DNA of 64,000 bases from Bolinopsis microptera (taxonomy: Eukaryota; Ctenophora; Tentaculata; Lobata; Bolinopsidae). Positions 55,201-63,950 of this stretch are shown here, piece by piece. The position numbers and the translations under genes are program-made. The stretch spans positions 14,059,675-14,123,674 of the forward strand of contig NC_087076.1 of the NCBI RefSeq assembly GCF_026151205.1. Reading direction: 5' to 3'. Numbering within the stretch: position 1 is the first letter of the stretch; each line of letters opens with the position of its first letter. The notes below the pieces were generated by a model that worked only from the letters and a program-made list of their open reading frames with translations, was not told the DNA's origin and made no database searches.

Positions 55201-58171
55201 TTTGGGTATCATGCTTGATGATTCTAGTTTTCTGTTCCGGTGTATGATTCGAACAAAAACATCTATAGTTATTAAACATGAAAACATGCATCGAACGAGA
55301 AACAGGAAAATACAGTAAGATCATGTGATCAGCCACGTGCTCCATCACATGATCAACCACGTGCTCCATCACATGATCAACCACGTGCTCCATCACATGA
55401 TCAACCACGTGCTCCATCACATGATCAACCACGTGCTCCATCACATGATCAACCACGTGCTCCATCACATGATCAACCACGTGCTCCATCACATGATCAA
55501 CCACGTGCTCCATCACATGATCAACCACGTGCTCCATCACATGATAAACCACGTGCTCCATCACATGATCAACCACGTGCTCCATCACATGATCAACCAC
55601 GTGCTCCACCACATGACCACGTGCTCCATCACATGACCACGTGCTCCATCACATGATCGACAGATCCACAACTTACGGTGTCGTGCAGATCTCTCATCTG
55701 CCTTTCTAGACCCTTCTTTTCTTCTCTCAACCTTGCCTTTTCCTCCTCAGCTTCCAGCTTCTGTCTTTCCATAGCCTACATTGAAAACATCAATATTCAA
55801 TAGTTATCCTGTTTTACAGATCACAGCAAGAAAATTACCGTAAAACCATTAATTTGCGCAGGGAATTTATTTTCGCGATTTCTGTGCCGTCATGTTATAC
55901 CACTTGCTTGAATGCTTGATTAGAGCTGTAGTTAAAATACGAACTATAACACATATCATGACTCGTATTTTTCGTCTAAGTATAAGCTACTCAATCGAAA
56001 TAATATGATGAATACCTCAATCTTAGCTTTGTAAATAATATGACGAATACCTCAATCTTTGCTTTGTAAATAATATGATGAATACCTCAATCTTAGCTTT
56101 GTAAATAATATGATGAATACCTCAATCTTAGCTTTGTAAGTAATATGATATAATATAATTAGCTTATGATTAATATTATATTTTTACCTATAGTTTACCT
56201 AGATTAAGTCCGTATCATGGTATCAAGTACTGGTGGTCGGTTCTTCCGCCCCGTTGGATACATAATTGATAGCTTTTCTTGATATTGCTCTATAATTAGC
56301 TTATGATTAATATTATATTTTTACCTATAGTTTACCTAGATTAAGTCCGTATCATGGTATCAAGTACTGGTGGTCGGCAGGGACAAAAGGATTTCGCGAT
56401 TATTTTGGTCAAAAATCGCGGTACCGCGAAATTTAACAGGCTATACATTAAACTATACATAAAATTTGTCACGGAGAATGGGAAATTTCGCGATTTCGTA
56501 CAAGCCGCGAAATCCTTTTGTCTCTGGTGGTCGGTTCTTCCGCCCCGTTGGATACATAATTGATAGCTTTTCTTGATATTGCTCTATAATTAGCTTATGA
56601 TTAATATTATATTTTTACCTATAGTTTACCTAGATGACGAATACCTCTATCTTAGCTTTGTAAATAATATGATGAATACCTCAATCTTAGCTTTGTAAAT
56701 AATATGATGAATACCTCAATCTTAGCTTTGTAAATAATATGATGAATACCTCAATCTTAGCTTTGTAAATAATATGATGAATACCTCAATCTTAGCTTTG
56801 TAAATAATATGATCAATACCTCAATCTTAGCTTTGTAAATAATATGATTAATACCTCAATCTTAGCTTTGTAAATAATATGATTAATACCTCAATCTTAG
56901 CTTTGTAAATAATATGATGAATACCTCAATCTTAGCTTTGTAAATAATATGATTAATACCTCAATCTTAGCTTTGTAAATAATATGATGAATACCTCAAT
57001 CTTAGCTTTGTAAATAATATGATTAATACCTCAATCTTAGCTTTGTAAATAATATGATGAATACCTCAATCTTAGCTTTGTAAATAATATGATGAATACC
57101 TCAATCTTAGCTTTGTAAATAATATGATCAATACCTCAATCTTAGCTTTGTAAATAATATGATGAATACCTCAATCTTAGCTTTGTAAATAATATGATGA
57201 ATACCTCAATCTTAGCTTTGTAAATAATATGATCAATACCTCAATCTTAGCTTTGTAAATAATATGATTAATACCTCAATCTTAGCTTTGTAAATAATAT
57301 GATTAATACCTCAATCTTAGCTTTGTAAATAATATGATGAATACCTCAATCTTAGCTTTGTAAATAATATGATTAATACCTCAATCTTAGCTTTGTAAAT
57401 AATATGATGAATACCTCAATCTTAGCTTTGTAAATAATATGATTAATACCTCAATCTTAGCTTTGTAAATAATATGATGAATACCTCAATCTTAGCTTTG
57501 TAAATAATATGATGAATACCTCAATCTTAGCTTTGTACGTTTCCAGCCACTTCTCCTGTCTCTTCAGCTGCTCCTCCTTTTCTCTCATAACTTCTGAGGA
57601 GTCCACATCAAGGTCTCCAACTCTCTCCTTCTGTCTATCTCCCTCTCGAACCTGCAAATACAAATTATTTGAAGTTTGAAATAAAAAGTAGAGATTTTCA
57701 TTAGAGCACTATAATATTCCCAATATGATCTAGAAATAAAAGAGAGAAAAGCACATATTTTGACGATACATGAACGATTAATCGAATTATGATATGTTGA
57801 AGATGTAGGGATTTATATTGAGTACAAACCTGAGATCTGAGAGTCCTGATATCCTCAGATTTAGCCTCACTCTCCTCGTTCAGTTGGGACACATTCTCGG
57901 TTAACGTGTCTATTTCTGCGATCAGACCCTCTATCTTACTGTCCTGGGAAGAGAATATCTTGTTTTTCTTGTTAAGAAAAGATGTGATAATCTGGCAAAC
58001 TGAAATAACTAACAGGTTAACCATAAGAAGACTCATACTCCTCCAAAATAATCACTCTGTTGGGAGGGGGATACCTTGGTGGAGATGATGTCCATCAGGT
58101 TCTCCAGCTCGTCTCGTACTACTCTCAGCTCGTTGCTTGCTTCCAGCATGGCCCGCTCTCCGTCTCCCTTA
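52207..58171 (-). CDS. Long coiled-coil protein, ten exons seen, 5' end not found
   Basis: Minus-strand exons in order: 58,171-58,075; 57,943-57,830; 57,651-57,520; 55,775-55,677; 55,081-54,953; 53,518-53,465; 53,303-53,193; 53,041-52,922; 52,786-52,666; 52,487-52,207 (last, end less certain). All inner exons begin and end between codons. The protein is almost all charged heptad-like helix, for example LRVVRDELENLMDIISTK, DSKIEGLIAEIDTLTENVSQ, EEKARLREEKKGLERQMRDL, REQYETEKAQFETEKGEFRV and AKVDEMQTQLDSALSELQKY, with a non-coiled end SDESGLSGSEARRLQEGVY. No motor or other named domain is in view. The first exon seen needs two bases from an upstream exon, so the gene continues to the right. It could be the tail of a motor, a centrosomal or a scaffold protein. 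Introns hold a mariner copy and several minisatellites. Confidence 0.75.
52572..52655. repeat. CACGTGACTAAA tandem repeat
   Basis: Six to seven 12-bp units in the last intron of the coiled-coil gene, each with an E-box-like CACGTG (one unit CACATG). Confidence 0.8.
53647..54775 (+). mobile_element. Mariner/Tc1-type element, internally deleted (copy 2), in an intron
   Basis: Same family as 32,717-34,010. The right end is GGGCCACCCTG followed by TA; the left end lacks the first eight or nine bases. The plus-strand frame reads MRTAFPEKVTIWCAISSRGI, LGPYFYEENGSRVTVNGV, then WWFMQDGARPHIVRPV, where M-Q-D-G-A-R-P-H is the second catalytic Asp box. It then jumps from HLGTHI to NMDPAFATNACRSV and ends at 54,242, so the third Asp box is deleted. 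The first Asp box is also gone. It lies in the intron between coiled-coil exons 5 and 6, antisense to the host gene. Confidence 0.85.
55322..55660. repeat. 24-bp minisatellite with CACGTG boxes
   Basis: About 13-14 nearly identical 24-bp units built from CCACGTGCTCC and ATCACATGATCAA. The unit is divisible by three and stop-free on both strands, which produces long HVVDHVME / MINHVLHH frames that are not genes. It lies in an intron of the coiled-coil gene. Each unit has one CACGTG and one CATG-centred word. Confidence 0.9.
56010..56150 (-). repeat. 35-bp splice-donor minisatellite, distal block (about 4 units)
   Basis: Same 35-bp unit as the main array at 56,634-57,537, separated from it by a 137-bp repeat. 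One unit has AATCTTTGC in place of AATCTTAGC. Confidence 0.9.
56155..56634. repeat. 137-bp tandem repeat, two full copies and one partial
   Basis: A unit starting TAATTAGCTTATGATTAATA and ending ATTGCTCTA occurs at 56,155-56,291 and again from 56,292, where a hAT-type MITE has landed inside it, then partially from 56,587. It splits the 35-bp minisatellite in two. Confidence 0.8.
56378..56526. mobile_element. 149-bp hAT-type MITE
   Basis: Ends CAGGGACAAAAGG and CCTTTTGTCTCTG, with inverted repeats continuing through ATTTCGCG. The 8-bp target duplication GTGGTCGG lies at 56,370-56,377 and 56,527-56,534. CAGGG-like ends and an 8-bp duplication are hAT features. The uninterrupted copy of the repeat unit at about 56,230 shows the empty site. 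Confidence 0.88.
56634..57537 (-). repeat. 35-bp minisatellite carrying copies of an exon end and 5' splice site
   Basis: About 25 units. On the minus strand each reads TACAAAGCTAAGATTGAG, then GTATT and an AT-rich rest (ATCATATTATTT). The first 18 bases are the last six codons of coiled-coil exon 3, and GTATT starts its intron; the real junction at 57,520/57,519 is the first unit of the array. Units vary mostly at the base after GTATT (C, A or G). Confidence 0.92.
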
Positions 58172-58666
58172 CTGAAACAGGACAACTTGTTAGGCTCACA
58201 TTTGAGTAGATTTATAATGTTTGGATTGTAAGTTGTAACCTTATCGTGGAACGTGGATTGTTTAAAAAAGAGTAAACTGCCATCGATTTAAGGTGAATAC
58301 TGAAATTGTGATGACTAAACTATTTAAAGTTTAACCCTCTTTAAAGTTTCACCCTCTTTAGAGTTTCACCACCTTTAGAGTTTCACCCTCCCTTCAGAAC
58401 AATTGCTGCATTATCCTACAGGTCTTTTGTTTAATTCTTTAGTGTTCTGCTATTGTTGTGCTTTATGAGTTGGGATGTCACTTATTAATATTATTACATA
58501 TTATAACGCTCAAGCCTTAGATATTATTCCCCGTTTAAAAACTTAGCAAGCCGAGTTTTTTGTTTTTCACAATAAACTTTTCAAGATAACTTAGATTTAT
58601 TTCGTTCCGTACTCCGTGGTGCGTTCAATGGCTTATTAAAATCAAGCAATATAATAGGCCTCTGAA
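58172..58666. other. Intron or upstream sequence of the coiled-coil gene
   Basis: AT-rich. Three to four copies of a CTTTA(A/G)AGTTTCACC word lie at 58,326-58,388. No exon seen. Confidence 0.4.
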
Positions 58667-58707
58667 GACATTACATAGTAAAAGTAAAACTTTTACTATG
58701 TAATGTC
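58667..58707. repeat. Perfect 19-bp-arm hairpin
   Basis: GACATTACATAGTAAAAGT, a 3-base loop, then the exact complement. It ends ten bases before the start of the GTTAGTGA array. Confidence 0.85.
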
Positions 58708-58716
58708 CTCTGGATG

Positions 58717-59280
58717 TTAGTGAGTTAGTGAGTTAGTGAGTTAGTGAGTTAGTGAGTTAGTGAGTTAGTGAGTTAGTGAGTTAGTGAGTTAGCGAGTTAG
58801 TGAGTAAGTGAGTTAGTGAGTTAGTAAGTTAGTGAGTTAGTGAGTTAGTGAGTTAGTGAGTTAGTGAGTTAGTGAGTTAGCGAGTTAGTGAGTTAGCGAG
58901 TTAGTGAGTTAGCGAGTTAGTGAGTTAGCGAGTTAGTGAGTTAGTGAGTTAGTGAGTGAGTGAGTTAGTGAGTTAGTGAGTTAGTGAGTTAGTGAGTTAG
59001 TGAGTTAGTGAGTTAGTGAGTTAGTGAGTTAGCGCGTTAGTGAGTTAGTGAGTTAGTGAGTTAGTGAGTTAGTGAGTTAGTGAGTTAGCGAGTTAGTGAG
59101 TTAGTGAGTTAGTGAGTTAGTGAGTTAGTGAGTTAGTGAGTTAGTGAGTTAGTGAGTTAGTGAGTTAGTGAGTTAGCGCGTGAGTTAGTGAGTTAGTGAG
59201 TTAGTGAGTTAGTGACTTAGTGAGTAAGTGAGTTAGTGAGTTAGTGATTTAGTGAGTTAGTGAGTTAGTGAGTTAGTGAG
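58717..59280. repeat. 8-bp tandem array (GTTAGTGA)n, about 70 units
   Basis: Very regular GTTAGTGA repeats with occasional GTTAGCGA, GTAAGTGA or GTGAGTGA units. Not a telomere repeat. Confidence 0.95.
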
Positions 59281-59847
59281 CACGACCAATACCAACCCTT
59301 CTCATGTCACAAGTGTAAAAGTTCTGGCGGAACACAAAAATTTAAAAGGATATGTCAATATTTTACGTAGTTGATGTCAGTTAAATTTTACAAGGTTTCT
59401 GTACTGCCAACTTCTTAGATACATTTCACGTTTTATCCGGCTCACATTAGTCCTTAATTCAGTTAATTCAATATGATGATAGTTGAGTTGGTCTCTTGCA
59501 GTTCCCTCGAGCTGTCTGGTAGGAGCCACTTTCTAGACCAACTGTCAACTTTGTCTCGACATATTTTGGGAATGAAGCAGAACCCACGTGACACAACAGA
59601 CAATAGTTTGGGGGTGTTTTCATTTTTAAATTATGATTTAACACGCATTTTCAGAAATTAGGAAATTTCTTGAGGCTTTTTATCAGGTAAGTCGTTTTTG
59701 AGGTTTCAAGCACACGGGTCATCAGTCAAAAGTGAAGATTTAAACACATGATTTTAACAGCAGGCCGGGCTGGCCGTGATATAACATGTAATTTTGTTGG
59801 AGTCGCCCACTCCCAAAAGTGACAGGGATGTTGCACTGTTGTAACTA
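59281..59847. other. No supported gene
   Basis: A 62-codon plus frame at 59,473-59,661 has no motif. Nothing else noted. Confidence 0.4.
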
Positions 59848-60055
59848 CTATTATTGATACAGAATCTCTGTAGTTATTATTGATACAGAATCTCTGTAGT
59901 TATTATTGATACAGAATCTCTGTAGTTATTATTGATACAGAATCTCTGTAGTTATTATTGATACAGAATCTCTGTAGTTATTATTGATACAGAATCTCTG
60001 TAGTTATTATTGATACAGAATCTCTGTAGTTATCATTGATACAGAAACTCTGTAG
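59848..60055. repeat. 26-bp tandem repeat, about 8 units
   Basis: Units built from TTATTATTGATACAGAATCT and CTGTAG, nearly identical, the last with two changes. Confidence 0.9.
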
Positions 60056-60679
60056 TTTTGTGGTTTGATTTTAGTTGTTTTGTGTACATTTGCAGATATA
60101 GTTCTACGTATTTACAAAACCCCACCCTGCTAAACTAGGTACACTGATTAGTTAAACACCGTCATGGGTTATATTGTGATAATTTATCTGGATTCTAGTA
60201 GGAATTGTTTTAAATCAAATCACAGGACACTCGGGATTAGAATAGAACAGAACCCTGTTGTCATAGCCAAACTGTCAAATATACAGTTGCCAACTTTAAA
60301 CTTGCTACGGATATGAGTTAGCGAGATCATTGTCAAGTAATGGCAGTGTTTGATGACCTTGCAATGGATTATGTCTTCGTCGTATTGTGCTGTGTCCGGA
60401 AATTATCTGTAGCTTCTGATCTTTTGTTGATTATTTGATATGTTGGCAAATAATATATATTATCGTAGCATCAATAGTGCTTGTAAAACGTTTTCATGAG
60501 TGAAATTTTGTGATTTATTTGAATTTTCTCGAAACTTTTTGTCAATATTAAATATTAATTCATCTGCAGGTTAGGGAACATACGCTACTCATCGCAATTA
60601 AAGACCTCAAATCTCTGATAGAATTAGAATACCGACAATCAAAGTTATTCGTTTTACTTTTTGCCAACAAAGATCAATA
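60056..60679. other. Upstream region of the large cysteine-rich gene
   Basis: AT-rich, no exon seen. The transcription start should lie here. No clear TATA or initiator could be picked out. Confidence 0.35.
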
Positions 60680-62206
60680 ATGACGAGCTCTCCTGCTCTC
60701 AAACTTCTTGTGACGTTGATGATGATCTTTCAGACGACCGCTATTGCTAAAAGTAGAAGTAGGGGTAGAAGTGATCGACAGTCTGACCATATCATGTCTT
60801 ACAAAAGTAATATTGGAAGGTGCCCAACAAAGTGCATTTTAGATCAAATAACGGCGCGTCTCTGGAAACAAATTGACGGGATGCACGTTGAAGAGTCTTA
60901 CCCAGAAAATTGTGAAACAAAATGCAACAAACTCTGTCTCCAGAGCCAAGACCCGAGTAATACCAAGCGGATCAACTTCCGGTGTGGGTCTGAGGAAGAC
61001 ATTTGCAACTACGAACAGAACAGCGACTGTAGCCGTCACACCCTTGAAATCAATTTGAACAAAGCATTACCCTGGCCTTACTACGACGGAGTGCTTGCTG
61101 GTAAAATGTTTTTACCGACAATCCCAGCTGCGACTAAATTCAGTGACGCCAAGTGTCCGGTGTGCATGAAACCTGATCTCTCCAGACTGGACTGTATGGA
61201 GGATGTTGGGAGGACGGAGAAATGTGTTGATGAGGACTCTTGCTGGACATTTCCTCTGAGTGAAACGGTAATAGTTCCAATTAGAGAAGGTGTGCAGGTG
61301 GAGATTAACAAGATTGTTAAATGTTACCAGGACGCTCTGTTGCAAACAGGAGGAGGCTGCAAGCATGAGAAGTGTACGGGGGACGTGTACCGGGCAGACG
61401 AGGAGTCCGGTACAATGTTCTCGAGCAAGGTGCTGTTAACCAAGGTACAAGAAACTGGGACTACCAGCCGGAGAGGAGTGGTGACGGAATTATACACCAC
61501 AAGCCAAAGAGGGGGAGAACCCCGCATTTCTACTGATAGTACAGCCACAAGACAAAGAGAAGGAGAAACCCTCATGTCTACTGATAGCACAGCCACAAAA
61601 CAAATAGAGGGAGAAACCCTCATCTCTACTGATAGCACAGCCACAAAACAAATAGATGGAGAAACCCTCATCTCTACCGATTTTCCTACTGGGCCCACCA
61701 CGGAAACCTGGGAAACTAGTAGAGTAATAATGACAACTAAGCAGCCGACCCTTAAAAATGAAGTAGACGACACCGAGCGGAAGGTAACGAACCATGCTGA
61801 CTTTGAAGGGATGTGCACTGAGCTGGTGCAGAATTGTCCAGCTCAGGAGAAATGTTTTGGTAGAAAGATGCAGGACGGTAGTGTTGAATACATATGCAGT
61901 GCTCTGCAGAATCTAGGTTGCACGAGGGACGAGGGGTGCACTAGCACCTGCATGCCTCCTTACATTCCATGCATTGTACCAAATACTGTTTCTCCCACCA
62001 ACAAGCCCACAGTTACTGAGGATGATACATCCATCAATGAGAGTGAGGAGGACCTGGACTATTCGAACGAGGTTGCGAGGGAGGAAGCTGTTTATGTGGT
62101 GAATCCTGATGAAAATAGCGATGAATCAGCAGCGACTAGCACTGTTCTGACAGCCTCTTTGCTGATGCTTCTCGCCTGTTCAGTCATCATCGGATTACTT
62201 CACTAG
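60680..62206 (+). CDS. Secreted cysteine-rich protein with threonine/serine repeats, probably GPI-anchored
   Basis: A 508-residue single-exon frame. ATG at 60,680 begins a signal peptide (LKLLVTLMMIFQTTAIA). Residues about 45-240 form a first cysteine-rich region (CPTKCILD, CETKCNKLCLQ, KCPVCMKPDLSRLDC, CVDEDSCW). Residues about 280-345 are threonine/serine-rich with three 16-residue repeats, STDSTATKQIEGETLI and variants. Residues about 377-433 form a second module with spacing C-x6-C-x5-C-x13-C-x7-C-x5-C-x3-C-x6-C around CFGRKMQDGSVEY and CMPPYIPC. An acidic stretch and a C-terminal hydrophobic tail (TASLLMLLACSVIIGLLH) fit a GPI signal. The second module recurs in the gene at 63,294. I recognise no named family. 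Confidence 0.85.
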   Translation: MTSSPALKLLVTLMMIFQTTAIAKSRSRGRSDRQSDHIMSYKSNIGRCPTKCILDQITARLWKQIDGMHVEESYPENCETKCNKLCLQSQDPSNTKRINFRCGSEEDICNYEQNSDCSRHTLEINLNKALPWPYYDGVLAGKMFLPTIPAATKFSDAKCPVCMKPDLSRLDCMEDVGRTEKCVDEDSCWTFPLSETVIVPIREGVQVEINKIVKCYQDALLQTGGGCKHEKCTGDVYRADEESGTMFSSKVLLTKVQETGTTSRRGVVTELYTTSQRGGEPRISTDSTATRQREGETLMSTDSTATKQIEGETLISTDSTATKQIDGETLISTDFPTGPTTETWETSRVIMTTKQPTLKNEVDDTERKVTNHADFEGMCTELVQNCPAQEKCFGRKMQDGSVEYICSALQNLGCTRDEGCTSTCMPPYIPCIVPNTVSPTNKPTVTEDDTSINESEEDLDYSNEVAREEAVYVVNPDENSDESAATSTVLTASLLMLLACSVIIGLLH

Positions 62207-62317
62207 AATATTGATGGCTTGTAATTCTCCGTATATAAGGCTCTCTTGAAACTTATTAGACTGAATAGTGAAAGTTGCGGCTGAAGTTTTTAAATATAGC
62301 GAAAATTTGTTTCATTC

Positions 62318-62323
62318 AATAAA
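62318..62323 (+). terminator. Polyadenylation signal of the large cysteine-rich gene
   Basis: AATAAA 112 bases after the stop codon. Confidence 0.6.
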
Positions 62324-63293
62324 AAGCAGACAGTGTCAAACGGAATTGAATCAAGGGTGAGAACGTTTTTTAAATTCAAGTTGGAGAATTCCGAAAGAAG
62401 CCTGAAAAACCTTCATGAGAAGAATTTTAAAGCAAAAGAAACCAGCCTACCTTCTGGCAGGTCCAGAGCGATGTAGATACTGTCGGTATAACGCAATGGT
62501 ACCTCACAGTATAACGCAATGGTACCTCACGGCTCACTCCAATCATATTTTGTATCTTGAAGAGCATATTCTGTAGCTTCAAATAGAACAAGCTATTTAT
62601 AATTCGGCGAGACATATTGGCATAATAACAATGTGACGTTAGATTCATCACTTGTCTGTCAGAATGTTCAGATTGCAATCTATAGCAACATTTGACAGTT
62701 ATTATCTGATTTAAGTTCTGTCAACTGATACACACGAAAACATTTTAACTAAAGATGTGCCAAAAGATGTGACTTGATGCACGTTTTTTACAGATGTTTA
62801 CTTCCCTGAATTTCATTTTGAATACAAGATAAAAAGATTGCACTACTGTTAAGTTTACATCATTTGAAATTGAACGCTTGAAAGTATGTTAACTTATTTT
62901 GATATGTATGATCTGTGTTTTCGTTCTCCTGTGAATTTTGAACTTGAAGGGATGCAAAATTGTAAGTTTAGCCATGAACGTGCAAACAACCTGGTCTGTT
63001 CTAGGAACTTCCCATATATAGAATCCGTAGGCCGATACATATTATTACATATTATTACATACTGTATACAATATACATTGCCGATAAAAGGAGCAATGTG
63101 AGCTATGGTGCCAGATAGTAAACAGGTCGGGGCATTGTAAGGTTTGGGGAAAGTTGCTGACGAACTGTCCGGCCTTTTATACTTCGTCTAATTTGATAAC
63201 ATCCGTCTTGATGTATTAGTAACTTAGTTCGCTATTTGACGTTTTCGTTATCGTTCCTTTTTCTATAAGTTGAGAATAGTTGAAAAACCAGCC
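62324..63293. other. Intergenic; one possible minus-strand exon
   Basis: At about 62,488-62,449 the minus strand reads SIYIALDLPE between a GACAG acceptor and a GTAGGC donor, a weak exon candidate of a minus-strand gene. A 25-base unit (AATGGTACCTCAC type) is duplicated at 62,485-62,531. The rest is AT-rich with no gene. Confidence 0.3.
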
Positions 63294-63767
63294 ATGCCTG
63301 TTACTTCAAATTTAGTGATCAAGATGATTCTCGTTTTAACGACGGTAAACATTTCTCGAACAGCAGCACCTGAGTGGACTTGCAACGAGGATGTACAAAA
63401 CTGTCCTGACGACGAAAACTGTTTTGGCAGAAAAATGTTTGATGGTAGTTTGGAGTACGCATGTGCTGAGGAGACGTTAGAATGCACGGATTATGACGGG
63501 TGCTTGGGAACATGCGTACCTCCGTACGTGCCGTGTGTTATGCCTACCACTACCAGTAGCACTGCTCCGTATTTAGATGTTACAACTACTGAAATCAGAT
63601 CACGTAATGGTGAGACAGGGACTCTAGAGTCTGGAGAGGTTGATATTGAGGAGGATCAGGATGCGGGGGATGGTAATGATACTGAACCTGTTGAACCATC
63701 CTCCTCTAGCACTCCCCTGATAGCATGTGTGGTGCTGTTTGTAGCTCTCTTTGTCAAGACTTTGTAG
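63294..63767 (+). CDS. Small secreted cysteine-rich protein, paralogue of the 60,680 gene, probably GPI-anchored
   Basis: 157 residues from the ATG at 63,294, the first ATG in the frame. The N-terminus (VTSNLVIKMILVLTTVNIS) is a plausible signal peptide. The single cysteine module, C-x6-C-x5-C-x13-C-x6-C-x5-C-x3-C-x6-C, shares VQNCP, CFGRKM-x-DGS-x-EY, DGC-x-x-TC and PPY-x-PC with the larger neighbour. Next come threonine-rich and acidic stretches and a hydrophobic tail ending at the stop (STPLIACVVLFVALFVKTL), which fits GPI anchoring. The first large cysteine region and the 16-residue repeats of the neighbour are absent. Function unknown. Confidence 0.85.
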   Translation: MPVTSNLVIKMILVLTTVNISRTAAPEWTCNEDVQNCPDDENCFGRKMFDGSLEYACAEETLECTDYDGCLGTCVPPYVPCVMPTTTSSTAPYLDVTTTEIRSRNGETGTLESGEVDIEEDQDAGDGNDTEPVEPSSSSTPLIACVVLFVALFVKTL

Positions 63768-63950
63768 AATACTTAAATCCGGCTTTTAGTTGGCAAGGAA
63801 AAACCGTTTACCCCGGAGTGCCTTAGAGTGGGAGTAAAAAGTACGAACTACGAACTACGAACTAAAGTGAGATTTAAAACTATTCGTTGATGTCCCGAAA
63901 AAACTGAGAAAAAAGCTTATCAAACGTTAATATAGAAACGGAAAACAGTA

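Noticed and set aside
55193-55636. Long open frames with HVVDHVME or MINHVLHH repeats on both strands
   Set aside because: They are by-products of the 24-bp stop-free minisatellite, which lies in an intron of the coiled-coil gene.
56010-57537. CRISPR-like array (regular repeats with variable bases)
   Set aside because: Units are head-to-tail without spacers, the genome is eukaryotic, and the unit derives from an exon/intron junction.
60839-61818. Minus-strand open frames opposite the large cysteine-rich gene
   Set aside because: They mirror a well-supported plus-strand coding sequence with a signal peptide, a cysteine module shared with a paralogue and a polyadenylation signal.
63270-63293. 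Longer N-terminus for the small cysteine-rich protein
   Set aside because: The codon at 63,270 is TTG; ATG at 63,294 gives a better signal peptide.
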